In this document: positions 19,001 to 26,712 of the stretch, piece by piece
Layout of the letters: each line of letters begins with the position of its first letter
Numbering within the stretch: the first letter of the stretch is position 1
Source of the DNA: Elusimicrobiota bacterium
GTDB taxonomy: Bacteria; Elusimicrobiota; UBA8919
Assembly (NCBI GenBank): GCA_028718185.1
Contig: JAQUMH010000015.1
Location: forward strand, 1 to 43,868
Length of the DNA stretch: 43,868 nt
Direction: 5' to 3'
Made by a program: the position numbers and the translations under genes
Notes under the pieces: model-generated
Seen by the model: the letters and a program-made list of their open reading frames with translations, nothing else
The model's database searches: none
What the model was told of the DNA's origin: nothing

Positions 19001-20512
19001 TGTTGCTTTAACTGTTAAAACATAACTACCTGCCTGAACATTCGACCATGAATAACTATACGGGCTTACTGTGTCTTCTCCTAATTTAGTAGTGCCTTGG
19101 AAAAATTCTACTTTGGTTATAGTACCATCACTATCAGTTGCTGTCGCACCTATAGTTATATTTGCCGGTGCTGAAAATGTCGAGTCGGTAGTTGGACTTG
19201 TTATACTCGCTGTAGGCATACCAACAGTGTTATATTTAACTAATATTACAGGTCCCGGCCAGTTTACTTCAGCTGCATGTCCTGCTGTATCTGACTTAAT
19301 GTGAAATGTATTTGTACCAGCTTGTAGAAAGCTAAGATTTGTAATATCAATAGTATCAAAAGCGGGAGCTGTTCTTGTACCAAATGTAGTTGATACTACA
19401 TTACCATTAATTCCTACTTCGCGTACTGCAGGAATAGCATCCTGTCCTGCACCGCACCAAGTATGTAAAATAAGTCTTGCGGCTATTGCCTTATCCATTG
19501 TCCCAATGGTGTAAGAACATGTCATTACTTTATTATTACTTGAACTAAACCTTTGTGGAATATTAGATGAAGAAAATAATTTTACAGAGTAGTTTCTGGT
19601 ATTAGAATTAAGGGGAAGAGTAACTGCCGGTGTAATATAGCACATACCATCGTTACCAACTATACGGGCTATTACTTGTACTGGCAGGTCCTGGTCAGGT
19701 ATCCATCTGGTATCCCATGTTACTGAATAAGTACCGGAAGTAGCAGTACCTATATGTTTCAGAAGTGTACCGCCCTTGTATGTATAATGCCAATTTAGAA
19801 ACTTACCATCACCTTCCCAGTTAAAATCTTTATAATATCCAATATAGTCTACTTGTCTTATTCCACCCGTGTATGCAGGAACACTCGCAGTGAAAACCTG
19901 ACTATCAGCTCCCGGTGTCACTGATATTGTGCCTGTAGGATGAGTTTTTGAATTATAATAGACACGTATTGTATTTGAATATACATACATAAACGGAAAA
20001 ACAAAAGAAGTAATACTTCTATGACACCAGGCTTCTATTAAGTTATTACCTACATGCAACGAGGTCGCTGGATTTGGAATATCTAACGGTTGAGTAGCAT
20101 ATTCCGTAAAGTAGTACATATAGTCACTAGGCACATTAGGGATTGGTAAAAGTTGAAATGCTCCACCATTTATACGGGTCTCCCGTTGGGTTGTTCCTCC
20201 GGTACCCCATGAATGTCCACCCCAAATAGATGAATACAATTCCGCTTTTTTTAAATCGGTAAGGTCGCTTGCTAGAGGAATGCTTACATTGTTAGAGGTT
20301 GGCGGATTTTGATTCGCCAGTGTAGGATATGGACAATAAGTTGCAGCAGCAAAATTTATCCAGTCTCCACAAACAGGATAATAAGAGTTGGTGGGATAAG
20401 TAAATTCTTTATAAATATCCCCGGAAGTAAAATCAGCCCACCCTTTTGTGACAAAACATACCACAAACATTACAGCAACTAAAATCAGATATCGTCTTAT
20501 TATCTTACCCAT
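13079..20512 (-). CDS. Giant exoprotein B: apiosidase/DUF4038-like glycoside hydrolase with CBM6 modules and FlgD-like tail
   Basis: A 2477-aa paralogue of exoprotein A with the same architecture. GGAGG precedes the ATG by 7 nt and a signal peptide ends near KGWA (27). Then: N-terminal beta region (to 430); Ig (432-522); unrecognised domain (527-899); hydrolase barrel (912-1397) starting TNPHYFVYKGQPTILIG; Ig (1398-1487); CBM6 (1489-1669); chitobiase-type repeat (1670-1755); CBM6 (1760-1937); two FN3-like domains (1940-2124); unrecognised beta domain (2125-2382); FlgD-like tail (2384-2476). Candidate catalytic glutamates are in CIEP (about 1125) and CDEITY (about 1200). In this barrel family the first is usually NEP, so the Asn before Glu is replaced by Ile, as in A. 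It lies downstream of PorV2. Expected at the cell surface or secreted, acting on an unknown polysaccharide. Confidence 0.9.
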   Translation of the reverse strand: MGKIIRRYLILVAVMFVVCFVTKGWADFTSGDIYKEFTYPTNSYYPVCGDWINFAAATYCPYPTLANQNPPTSNNVSIPLASDLTDLKKAELYSSIWGGHSWGTGGTTQRETRINGGAFQLLPIPNVPSDYMYYFTEYATQPLDIPNPATSLHVGNNLIEAWCHRSITSFVFPFMYVYSNTIRVYYNSKTHPTGTISVTPGADSQVFTASVPAYTGGIRQVDYIGYYKDFNWEGDGKFLNWHYTYKGGTLLKHIGTATSGTYSVTWDTRWIPDQDLPVQVIARIVGNDGMCYITPAVTLPLNSNTRNYSVKLFSSSNIPQRFSSSNNKVMTCSYTIGTMDKAIAARLILHTWCGAGQDAIPAVREVGINGNVVSTTFGTRTAPAFDTIDITNLSFLQAGTNTFHIKSDTAGHAAEVNWPGPVILVKYNTVGMPTASITSPTTDSTFSAPANITIGATATDSDGTITKVEFFQGTTKLGEDTVSPYSYSWSNVQAGSYVLTVKATDNSGNITTSNPVSISVGGGKPVGGWWNDGWTYRFGVDVQAGAYERKNKPVDVNVNFTTLLTGLSTSGTFDPGSIRVIEVLGDGTVVNASVPFQFDQSSTYNASNNASGTITFIMDNTTIANATRYYHIYFNTGTNLIAPSITPQVTLTDNVTDEGQSSFKIETQQGTYYYQKQGASFSSLVDKNGNDWINYHNIPTTSGDVYRGIPNMIYPEGSFHPGATTGTSVLVNSGPLKTTINSKVTGGWECNWEIYPEYAKMTLVTAGHDYWFLYEGTPGGVLDDTDQCVRSNGTQTPLSAAGTWSGDLTNEWAYFEDNAITRSLFFAHHEDDTQPDSYWPINIASSYLTVFGFGRKSNEAVPYMNASAVPAHFTMGLWDSKTYADMTKVVESAYRDLGVIQREAEQKTVSAEPIKIHPTNPHYFVYKGQPTILIGSNEHYGAVLNLDFDYVTYLNELQSKGLNYARIFSGVYVEPYNNPFSYWDIDDNTLGPANNKLICPFARSVDLNTFKFDLNKWDTAYFTRLKDFVSKASDRGIVIEITFFCPYWASTNVDSYGNPMWARSPFNSTNNINGVGNIASHTNSGTNSVWDINNNNGLTIYMSSMVAKTVQELNDYDNVIFQACIEPDYYSDSHAMAATFDPYMISKIAAAEVSLPKKHLISQNGPPEILRPNASYISRDGLSAQNIGTSYNKDVPLTCDEITYLGRPDVSYRTWGWKNILAGAAGFNMLDLTFTTTLENGTKVLPATTGANPPGNTIGGGGQTLRTQLVILKNFMGSLDFVKMVPNSSIVTGGIPSGSTAYALVEPGKQYAVYIGPTNLGNHDSPISPRTTTRTTTLTLNLQSVAVSYKADWINTLTGVIDKTETFAHTGGNKALISPDFLDDIALRIMDTSISQPPVVTISTIGVINGSTPPAALTIKVDASSSNGIKQVDFYNGASWLGTDTSSPYEFAWNNVAAGTYSITTKATDNNNNTAISTAKIVTIVDNSVSPQQAYPAGVAWLIGAGTTTIQAENYDMVTSGIGEGEAYHDTTADNKGGGVYRTSEYVDVQVCGDTDAGYNIGWTMPGEWLEYSINVNQGGEYKIILRCASGMTSNGGPIHLEFGTHKESAYVKTASVSVPPTGGWGTWTDLTLSTGVTLTAGNQIMKLVMETSAATGCGNFNYIKLIKVTADTPNTVETPTIGPGAGTYPDSVTVTLGCLTSGATIRYTTDGTDPTSTSTQYSAPFTLSASATVRARAFKTTMTDSSINSVAYVITSVSTQQSYGNSGNPWQIIAGTTTIQVENYDTVTTGSASGETYFDTTSDNKGGGVFRTTEGVDVGVCTDIDGGYYVGWTAPTEWLEYSVNVNETGEYKIIIRAANGGSTASPIHIEFGDHNLAPYRTTPSVSVPATGGWATWADVIVSSNVSLTVGNQIMKLVMETGSSAGNGNFNYVRLIRLTADTTPPVVSVVIPTNVSGSGIVITWTTNEPATSMVEYGLTTSYGSVTPVTDTDGVYNHNVTLSGLTENTVYHYRMVSVDMNGNPTTTGDYNFTTISNDPNPPVISNVTAGVTLNSAVITWTTDEDSDSQVAYGTSTALGTITTLDSIATRLHSVPLNGLDKGKTYYYKVYSRDASNNLAISSQYSFKTYNLKHRIYTYYYDDGTTATKTGASAAASLKFKVQVYNIDENNIATDYTGTVTLTTKNSKSSVLDTTNLTLTESDSGEKEVSIPFRSDINTVELTGDVTAPVVISFNEMYIAKLVGYQGGSIRGANGLKILIPTGVLSANKYLASIKTSAAPAVKNNMKYVNTVNPICYDFGELSFGTGNAPVLENQVFTRAVNITIPYTAADIGTLNKDGLRIYYWTGTDWDLVSGVQTVDKVNNTVTATVKHFSTYRILGSYVSVDMSNVKVYPNPYNPETAVSGKLKVINLPMNSTMKLYSVAGRIVRELKEVDFGNLGWLEWDGKNDDGDKVGRGVYIYQLEDAAGSKKTGKIGLVK

Positions 20513-20665
20513 AATTTTACCTCCAATTTTTAATGTCGTTCTTATGCTCTTGTGTTCTTAAGCTCTCATGTTTTTTAATTTTCTAAATATTTAAATCTTT
20601 TAATCTTTCAATTTACTTTCATATTTTATCATTTATTCTTTAATTTTTCAATCTTTAAAACTTCA

Positions 20666-20681
20666 GCAGAGCAAGCTCTGC
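20666..20681. repeat. Short hairpin GCAGAGC/GCTCTGC between PorV2 and exoprotein B
   Basis: A perfect 7-bp inverted repeat lies in the 216-nt spacer between PorV2 and exoprotein B. Related GCAGAG hairpins lie after PorV4 (about 27345-27395) and PorV5 (39688). The rest of the spacer is AT-rich with GGACTAAGGACC-like short direct repeats and no other recognisable signal. Confidence 0.5.
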
Positions 20682-20728
20682 AACTACATTTTGACTACGG
20701 ACTAAGGACCAAGAACATCGGACTGTCT

Positions 20729-21679
20729 TTACTCTTTCCCACCAAACCTTATACCTAGCGATACTCTGTGTGTATCGCCTAAATCTTTTGTAGGTATAAA
20801 CGCATAATCTATATTAAATGTAGAACTTTCACCGCTCATCTTAAACCCGCCGCCTAATGTGTATGTCTCTTCATCATATCCTATCTTGTATCCAGCACGA
20901 ATTGCTACCATCTCGGCTACCATTAATTCTAACCCTATATTCTCTTTTGTTGTAGCACTGTCTAATTCATAATTAGCATCAGCTGCTACTGTTAAATTGT
21001 TCTCACCTTCAAATGTCGAGAGCTTCTTGCCTAATCCCGCTTTTATATTACCGGGTAAATTATCGCTGCCTACTTTACCGCCTATGTTCTGGACCGCTAA
21101 CCCTAATTGTAATCCGCCTTTTACAGGCATATACTCTATTCCTAAATCTAAGCCAAACCCCGATGCAGTGTCATTATCTATCTTCTGGCTTACCATTTTT
21201 AAACTACCACCTATGTTTATTGTCTCATCTACCTGTTTGCCGTAACTTATTGCGCCACCCATATCCTTCGCACTATAACTGCCTACACTGCCTACGGTAT
21301 CATATGCGCCATTGACATCTTCTAATGTCTTGTCTATATTGCCATAATTAAGGTACATTATCTGTAACCCTATTGTGGAGTCTTCACTAACAGGATGTCC
21401 GAGCGCTAAATATTCGTAATTTATTCCTTCAAAAAGCGATAAATGCATAAATGAGAGTTCAGTTGAACTTACTGACCCTAACCCTGCCGGGTTCCAATAT
21501 ACGCTATTGACATCTTCAGCTACTGCTACTTGTGCGCCACCCATAGCTTCCTGTTTTGCACCTATACCTACTTTCAAAAACTCCATAGCTGAACTGCATA
21601 CGCCAGCTTCTAATTTGCTGATACATGTAATACTTACGACCATTACTGCTAACGCAAATAAACTTAACATCTTGTGCAT
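20729..21679 (-). CDS. PorV/PorQ-like outer-membrane beta-barrel protein 2 (UPF0164 family)
   Basis: A 316-aa protein with the family core GIGAKQEAMGGAQVAVAEDV and VYWNPAGLGSV. The chosen ATG at 21679 follows AAAGGAGG and starts a signal peptide, MHKMLSLFALAVMVVS. An in-frame ATG at 21727 also follows a good site (AAAGGAG) and would add 16 charged residues (MKITNKETKNEIKGGK), of which KGGK is simply the translated Shine-Dalgarno of the inner start. Lengths of PorV1, 3, 4 and 5 favour the inner start. The central 562 bp are identical to PorV1, while both ends differ. It is paired with exoprotein B downstream. Probable role: export or surface partner of B. Confidence 0.87.
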   Translation of the reverse strand: MHKMLSLFALAVMVVSITCISKLEAGVCSSAMEFLKVGIGAKQEAMGGAQVAVAEDVNSVYWNPAGLGSVSSTELSFMHLSLFEGINYEYLALGHPVSEDSTIGLQIMYLNYGNIDKTLEDVNGAYDTVGSVGSYSAKDMGGAISYGKQVDETINIGGSLKMVSQKIDNDTASGFGLDLGIEYMPVKGGLQLGLAVQNIGGKVGSDNLPGNIKAGLGKKLSTFEGENNLTVAADANYELDSATTKENIGLELMVAEMVAIRAGYKIGYDEETYTLGGGFKMSGESSTFNIDYAFIPTKDLGDTHRVSLGIRFGGKE

Positions 21680-21764
21680 TTTTCCTCCTTTAATTTCATT
21701 TTTTGTTTCCTTATTTGTGATTTTCATAACTACTCCTTTAAAAACAGTAATTGGTAATTTGGTA

Positions 21765-21860
21765 AATAAAAAAAAGCTTATCAGAAAACCAAATAATCAA
21801 TTAATTAGGTTTTTATACTAATTAACTAATCTCTAATTTACTAATAAACTCTTTTGTTTT
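21765..21860 (-). terminator. Terminator-like hairpin in PorV2 leader
   Basis: On the minus strand AAAAGAGTTTATTAG and ATTAG units pair with CTAATTAATTGATTA and CTGATAAGC, followed by TTTTTTTTA. It is the positional equivalent of the terminators in the other leaders, but the sequence has drifted. Confidence 0.55.
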
Positions 21861-22053
21861 CGGTAACCTAGTTGGCTTGATAGTATCCTTTGTATATTAT
21901 TAGATTGCTTCGCTTACGCTCGCAATGACAACTTAAAATACACAAAGAATCTTTTATTGTCTCATTTGTCGTTTATCGGCAACCTGTTGGCGTTACTATC
22001 TTAGCCCTTGGTTTTGCGAACTCATCCCGCTTTCGCAGGAGCAGCCTTTTCGG
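21856..22053 (-). promoter_or_regulatory. Structured leader RNA 2, GEMM/c-di-GMP-I-like riboswitch candidate
   Basis: The core is CCGAAAAGGC, P2 hairpin CTCCTGC-GAAA-GCGGGATGAG (a true GAAA tetraloop), TTCGCAAAACC, GGGCTAAGATAGT, GCCAACAGGTTGCCGAT. A variable hairpin follows (ATTCTTTGTGTAT paired with ATACAAAGGAT), then ACTATC and a second 3' strand AGGTTACCGAAAACA. The variable hairpin has been enlarged by an inserted dispersed repeat (21902-21932). Ligand not known; cyclic dinucleotide is the best guess. Confidence 0.55.
21902..21932. repeat. Dispersed palindromic repeat ATTGC...GCAAT inside leader 2
   Basis: AGATTGCTTCGCTTACGCTC followed by GCAATGACA. Inverted repeats of this type (GTCATTGCGAGC...GAAGCAATCT) are scattered through many bacterial genomes. 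Here one copy sits in the loop of the variable hairpin of leader 2; the other four leaders lack it. This marks that loop as tolerant of insertion. Confidence 0.6.
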
Positions 22054-22060
22054 ATTAGCA

Positions 22061-22117
22061 CTCGCAGGTCGGAGCTACTGCACCGACCGAGAATGCAACC
22101 CCGCTTTTTGCGGGGTA
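22061..22117 (-). repeat. Two hairpins upstream of leader RNA 2
   Basis: On the minus strand ACCCCGCAAAAAGCGGGGT forms a hairpin, followed by GGTCGGTGCAGTAGCTCCGACC, whose loop GCAGTAGC is flanked by complementary GGTCGG/CCGACC. The same pair stands before leader 3, and with changed stem bases before leader 5. It lies between promoter and aptamer. Confidence 0.6.
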
Positions 22118-22238
22118 AAACAACTTGTAATTCTTTTTCCTACTTCGTTTAACTGTGTAATGTGTTTTGGAGTCATTGTGTCTTAGTGTTACATCTTCTG
22201 ACATTGGACTTCGGACATCGGACTGTTTCTCTACCATA

Positions 22239-22267
22239 TTTATAACACAAAACATGAATTTTGTCTA
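22239..22267 (-). promoter_or_regulatory. Promoter of PorV2 leader
   Basis: The -35 TAGACA (22262-22267), 17 bp, and -10 TATAAA (22239-22244) with TGTGT before it. The block ATAGACA-AATTC-TG-TTTGTGTTATA is nearly the same as at the PorV1 promoter. Confidence 0.65.
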
Positions 22268-22354
22268 TCGGCTAATTGTGAATAGCTAACGGTTACTTGC
22301 GAATTGATTTAGATATAACTTAAGGTATACTGCGGAAATGTAATGTAAAATCCA

Positions 22355-22396
22355 ATAAAAAAAGAACATTTAAAAAATAAATGTTCTTTTTTTTAT
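22355..22396. terminator. Bidirectional terminator after exoprotein C
   Basis: A near-perfect palindrome, AAAAAAAGAACATTTA paired with TAAATGTTCTTTTTTTT, with A and T runs on both sides. It lies 117 nt after the stop of exoprotein C and before the PorV2 promoter, so it separates loci 3 and 2. The rest of 22268-22512 holds short hairpins (CTTGCCGAGGGCAAG at 22421) and no gene. Confidence 0.8.
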
Positions 22397-22512
22397 TAAC
22401 TTTTCTATGATTTGTTTAAGCTTGCCGAGGGCAAGCAACTACTACATACTTCACGGCAGCAAAACAAGCTTTGCAACTACGACTTTTAACTTTGGACATC
22501 GGACTGTTGTTA

Positions 22513-25500
22513 CTATTTAACTAACCCTACTTTACCTGTTTTCTTTTTACCGTTAGCATCTTCTAACTGGTAAACATATACTCCCCTTCCTACTTTGTCA
22601 CCATCATCATTTTTACCGTCCCAAACTATCCATCCAAGATTACCATAATCTATTTCTTTCAACTCGCGGATTAATTCACCATTTACACTGTAAAATTTCA
22701 TTTTGACATTTAACGGCAGGTTTATAACCTTTAACATGCCGTTTATAGCTGTCGTAGGATTATACGGGTTTGGATAAACTTTTACGGTGTTTAAGTCTGT
22801 AGAAACATAACTTCCTAATATACGGTAAGTTGAAAAATGTTTGACGGTTGCAGTTACTGTTTTATTTGTTTTATCTACTGTCTGGACTCCTGATACCAAA
22901 TCCCAATCTGTACCATTCCAGAAGTAAATTCTAAGTCCGTCTTCATCTAACGTTCCTATATCCTCCGCTGTATAAGGTATTTTTATACTTACCGTCCTTG
23001 TAAATATTTGGTTTTGCAGGACAGGTACGGTATTTGTAAAAATTAACTCGCCAAAATCATAACAGATAGGATTCACTGTATTAGCGTATTCCATTGTATT
23101 ACCAACTGCCGGCGGGACACTTGTCGGTATTGCTGCAAGATTCTCGTCACTGGATAGTACTCCGGCCGGTACTACTATCTCTATTCCATTTGTTCCTTTT
23201 ATTGTCCCACCCTTATTGCCGACTAAATTTGCTGCATACATGTCAGTAAACTTTGTTACTATTGTAGCGGTTGTGTCACCGCTTAACTCTATTGTATTTA
23301 TGTTGCTATGGTATGCGATTGAAACATTTTTCTCACCTAAATCCGCTTCTGTTAATGTCGAACTTACAGCATCTAATACTGTACCATTTGAATCTTTTGT
23401 TGTTAGGGTTAGTGTTCCTGCATAATCGGTTGCTATACTGTTTTCATCTATGTTAAATACCTGCAATTTGAACTTCAAACTTGCAGGTGTTGTTATCTCA
23501 TCATAGTAATAAGTATATATTCTGTGTTTTAAATTATATGTCGTAAAACTGTATTGTGCTGATATTGCAAGATTATTAGCAGGATCCCTGCTATAGACTC
23601 TGTAATAATATGTCTTTCCTTTATCTAAATTACTAAGTTCCACACTATGACTGGTTACCGGTGTTGCACTTAATGTAGTTGTACTGCCTAGTGCTGTTGT
23701 AAGTCCATATACTACCTGTGAGTCGGATACCTCATTGGTTGTCCATATTATTACAGCACTAGTTACTGTTACGCCTGCACTCACATTGCTTATTATAGGT
23801 GCATCCGGGTCATTTGCAATTGTTGTAAAAGTAAAATCACCAGTTGTTGTTGGGTTATTACTCATATCCGTTGTCACTACCCTGCAATGATATGTTGTTT
23901 TTTCAGTAAGACCTGTTATTGGTACACTATGGCTGGTTACTCCACCGCTATCTGTTACCGGTGATGCACTGCCATAACCTGTTGTTAAGCCATACTCTAC
24001 TTTACTGGTTGCTGGTTCATTAGTTGTCCATGTCACCACTGCTGAAGTTCCTGTTATACTTATTGTTGCAGTACTACTAACTACCGGAGGAGTTGTATCA
24101 GGGGTTATACTTATTATTTTAAGGCAATCAAGATTACCACAACCGGCTGCTGTGTTTGTTTCCATCACGAATTTCATTATCTGGGGACCTGAAGTAAGTA
24201 CAACATCGGATGAGACTAACAGGTCAACATAAGTTTGATAATCACCCGTTGGTGGTACTCTTGTTGATGCTGTTACAAGATACGGTGTTTCATTATGATT
24301 TCCAAATTCAAAATGTACGGGACCACCATCGACTAACAGCCCACTACCTACTCTTATTAATATTTTATAATCACCAGTATTATTTACATTTACACTGTAT
24401 TCTAACCACTCGCCGGGTTTTGTCCATCCCACATCAAAACCACCACTGGCATTCACTGATGTCTCTATATCTACACTTTCAGTTGTCCTGTATGCATTAC
24501 CGCTATTACCGGGTGATGTATCATTGTATCCTTTTCCTGATGCTGAACCAGAAGCTACTGTATCATAATTTTCAAACTCTATTGTTGTAGAACCTGTTCC
24601 TATTGACCACGGAGTACCTACGGGAACGTTTCCATATGACAGTTGTACTATGGCGGCTGTTATTGTATATAGGACGCTATTTACTGAACTGTCTGTCATT
24701 CCAGCTTTGAATGCCCTGGCTTTTACCGTTGTATTACTGGTCAATGTAAATGGTGCAGAATACTGAGTCGATGTTAATGTCGGGTTATTTCCATCTAATG
24801 TATAATATGTTGTCGCTCCATCGGTTGTACAGCCGAGCGTTACACTATTAACAGATACTTCATAAGTGTCTGCTCCAGGACTAATTGTAGGTATATTAAC
24901 TATATTAGATGTATCTCCACTTATTCTTATTAATTGGATGTAATTAAAATCACCGCCGCCTGTTGTTGCACTGTCATCGAGAACTAGCTTCATTATCTGG
25001 CTTCCCGCTGTCAGTGTAACTGAATTTGCAAGTACTACATCAGTAAAGGTATCATAACTACCTGTTGGTGGTACGCCTGTAGGTGTTGTTAGAAGATATG
25101 GTGTTTGTTTATGTGTTCCAAATTCTATGTGTATAGGACAACCTGTGACTGTCAATCCGCTGCCTGCTCTCAATACTATTTTGTATTGTCCTCCCTCATT
25201 TACATTTATACTATATTCCATCCATTCACCAGTTACTGTCCAACCTACTTTGTATCCGCCACCTATATCGGTTGTTGCAGTAACATCTACATTCTCGCTT
25301 GCTCTGTATGTGTTACCACTATTACCAGATGTTGTATCACTATATGCTTCACCGGAACCACTACCATCTACTACCATATCATAATCTTCTGCCTGTATTG
25401 TTATTGTCCCTGTTCCTATTACCCAGGCTACACCAGCTGGATATGCCTGTTGTATTGCCTGCGTTATTGCTGTTAAACCAACCAAGAGTACGATTGACAT

Positions 25501-25527
25501 CATACAACATCTGGTAATCTTACCCAT
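22513..25527 (-). CDS. Exoprotein C: CBM6-rich secreted protein with FlgD-like tail, no catalytic domain
   Basis: The ATG at 25527 follows GGAGG and begins the signal peptide MGKITRCCMMSIVLLVGLTA; the frame up to 25581 only adds 18 residues. Length is 1004 aa. Order: CBM6 (29-202, IQAEDYD, VTGEWMEYSINV); chitobiase C-terminal-like repeat (208-290); CBM6 (292-470, KPGEWLEYSVNV); two FN3-like domains (472-657); unrecognised beta domain also in A, B and D (658-910); FlgD-like tail (912-1003; YPNPYNP, VWDGKNDDG, GVYVYQLED). It equals the C-terminal third of the other exoproteins fused to a signal peptide, so it may act as a polysaccharide-binding surface protein rather than an enzyme. PorV3 lies 149 nt upstream; a palindromic repeat sits in the gap. 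Confidence 0.9.
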   Translation of the reverse strand: MGKITRCCMMSIVLLVGLTAITQAIQQAYPAGVAWVIGTGTITIQAEDYDMVVDGSGSGEAYSDTTSGNSGNTYRASENVDVTATTDIGGGYKVGWTVTGEWMEYSINVNEGGQYKIVLRAGSGLTVTGCPIHIEFGTHKQTPYLLTTPTGVPPTGSYDTFTDVVLANSVTLTAGSQIMKLVLDDSATTGGGDFNYIQLIRISGDTSNIVNIPTISPGADTYEVSVNSVTLGCTTDGATTYYTLDGNNPTLTSTQYSAPFTLTSNTTVKARAFKAGMTDSSVNSVLYTITAAIVQLSYGNVPVGTPWSIGTGSTTIEFENYDTVASGSASGKGYNDTSPGNSGNAYRTTESVDIETSVNASGGFDVGWTKPGEWLEYSVNVNNTGDYKILIRVGSGLLVDGGPVHFEFGNHNETPYLVTASTRVPPTGDYQTYVDLLVSSDVVLTSGPQIMKFVMETNTAAGCGNLDCLKIISITPDTTPPVVSSTATISITGTSAVVTWTTNEPATSKVEYGLTTGYGSASPVTDSGGVTSHSVPITGLTEKTTYHCRVVTTDMSNNPTTTGDFTFTTIANDPDAPIISNVSAGVTVTSAVIIWTTNEVSDSQVVYGLTTALGSTTTLSATPVTSHSVELSNLDKGKTYYYRVYSRDPANNLAISAQYSFTTYNLKHRIYTYYYDEITTPASLKFKLQVFNIDENSIATDYAGTLTLTTKDSNGTVLDAVSSTLTEADLGEKNVSIAYHSNINTIELSGDTTATIVTKFTDMYAANLVGNKGGTIKGTNGIEIVVPAGVLSSDENLAAIPTSVPPAVGNTMEYANTVNPICYDFGELIFTNTVPVLQNQIFTRTVSIKIPYTAEDIGTLDEDGLRIYFWNGTDWDLVSGVQTVDKTNKTVTATVKHFSTYRILGSYVSTDLNTVKVYPNPYNPTTAINGMLKVINLPLNVKMKFYSVNGELIRELKEIDYGNLGWIVWDGKNDDGDKVGRGVYVYQLEDANGKKKTGKVGLVK

Positions 25528-25589
25528 ACTTTTCCCTCCGGTTCTTCTATATGCTTTATTCCAATTTTGATTTGTTTTCATATCGAAAA

Positions 25590-25663
25590 GTTATAGAGTT
25601 ATAGAGTTTTAGAGTTTGTAGAGTTAAAACCTTATAACCCTACAACCCTATAACTCTATAACG
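25590..25663. repeat. Palindromic TAGAGTT-unit repeat, copy 3
   Basis: GTTATAGAGTTATAGAGTTT plus further TAGAGTT units, then TTATAACCC, CCCTATAAC and CTCTATAACG. Unlike the other copies it lies between a porV gene and its exoprotein rather than after the exoprotein, so a simple terminator role would uncouple PorV3 from exoprotein C. Confidence 0.7.
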
Positions 25664-25676
25664 CTTTTTTCCTTTA

Positions 25677-26624
25677 TCATTTCCCGCCAAACCTTATTCC
25701 AAGCGATATCCTGTGCGTGTCGCCTAAATCTTTTGTCGGAACAAACGCATAATCTATATTAAATGTAGAACTTTCACTATTCATCTTAAAACCACCGCCT
25801 AATGTGTATGTCTCTTCATCATAGCCTATCTTGTATCCTGCTCTTATTCCTACCATCTCGGCTATCATTAACTCCATTCCTATATTCTCTTTTATACTTG
25901 CACTGTCTAATCCATAATTGACATCTGCTGCTACTGTAAGGTTGTTCTCACCTTCAAACGCTGACAGCTTCTTGCCTAATCCCGCTTTTATATTCCCGGG
26001 CATATTGTCACTGCCCACTTTACCGCCTATGTTCTGAACCGCTAATCCTAATTGTAATCCGCCTTTAACAGGAATATACTCTACTCCTAAATCTATTCCA
26101 AAGCCGGATGCACTGTTTGTATCTATCTTCTGGCTTACCATCTTTAAACTACCACCTATATTAATTGTTTCATCTACCTGTCTGCCATAACTTATTGCTC
26201 CGCCCATATCTTTTGCACTATAACTGCCTACACTGCCTATTGTATCATATGCGCCTGTTGCATCTTCTAACGTTTTGTCTATATTTCCATAATTCAAATA
26301 CATTATCTGTAACCCTATTGTTGCACTTTCATTTATCGGGTGCCCGATTGCTAAATACTCGTAGTTTATTCCTTCAAATTGTGATAAATGCATAAATGAT
26401 AGTTCGTTAGCACTGACTGAACCCAATCCTGCCGGGTTCCAATATACGCTATTAATATCTTCTGCTACTGCTACCTGTGCGCCACCCATACCTTCCTGTT
26501 TAGCACCTACACCTACTTTCAAAAATTGCATAGCTGAACTACCTACTCCGGCTTCTACATTGTTTGTACATGTAATACCTACTACCATTACTGCTAACAG
26601 AACTGCATTTAACAGTTTTGACAT
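25677..26624 (-). CDS. PorV/PorQ-like outer-membrane beta-barrel protein 3 (UPF0164 family)
   Basis: A 315-aa protein with a signal peptide (MSKLLNAVLLAVMVVGITC) and the family core SSAMQFLKVGVGAKQEGMGG and VYWNPAGLGSVSANELSFMH. The C-terminal beta strand is ISLGIRFGG. AAAGGAGGG lies 5 nt before the ATG. It is the first gene of locus 3 and precedes exoprotein C. It is clearly homologous to PorV1, 2, 4 and 5 but has its own substitutions (MPGNIKAG, IKENIGMELMIAEMVGIR), so it is not part of the recent PorV1/PorV2 exchange. Expected in the outer membrane as partner of a protein with a C-terminal sorting tail; this follows from the PorV family, not from direct evidence. Confidence 0.88.
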   Translation of the reverse strand: MSKLLNAVLLAVMVVGITCTNNVEAGVGSSAMQFLKVGVGAKQEGMGGAQVAVAEDINSVYWNPAGLGSVSANELSFMHLSQFEGINYEYLAIGHPINESATIGLQIMYLNYGNIDKTLEDATGAYDTIGSVGSYSAKDMGGAISYGRQVDETINIGGSLKMVSQKIDTNSASGFGIDLGVEYIPVKGGLQLGLAVQNIGGKVGSDNMPGNIKAGLGKKLSAFEGENNLTVAADVNYGLDSASIKENIGMELMIAEMVGIRAGYKIGYDEETYTLGGGFKMNSESSTFNIDYAFVPTKDLGDTHRISLGIRFGGK

Positions 26625-26683
26625 GATTACCCTCCTTTTACTACTGTTCTTATGGTCTTTTGGTCTTGAGTTGATGATCCCGA

Positions 26684-26703
26684 TTCGGTGCGGTAGCTCC
26701 GAA
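26684..26703 (-). repeat. CTACYG-loop hairpin in PorV3 leader
   Basis: TTCGGTGCGGTAGCTCCGAA on the plus strand: stem TTCGG/CCGAA around GGTAGC. It belongs to a family of small hairpins with the same loop core and changing stems found in all leaders. Here it lies between terminator and gene. Confidence 0.5.
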
Positions 26704-26712
26704 CTCCGAGCA

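Noticed and set aside
22055-22255. A 66-codon minus-strand frame in the PorV2 leader
   Set aside because: It covers the two hairpins between promoter and aptamer; the other leaders have no equivalent frame, so it is untranslated leader.
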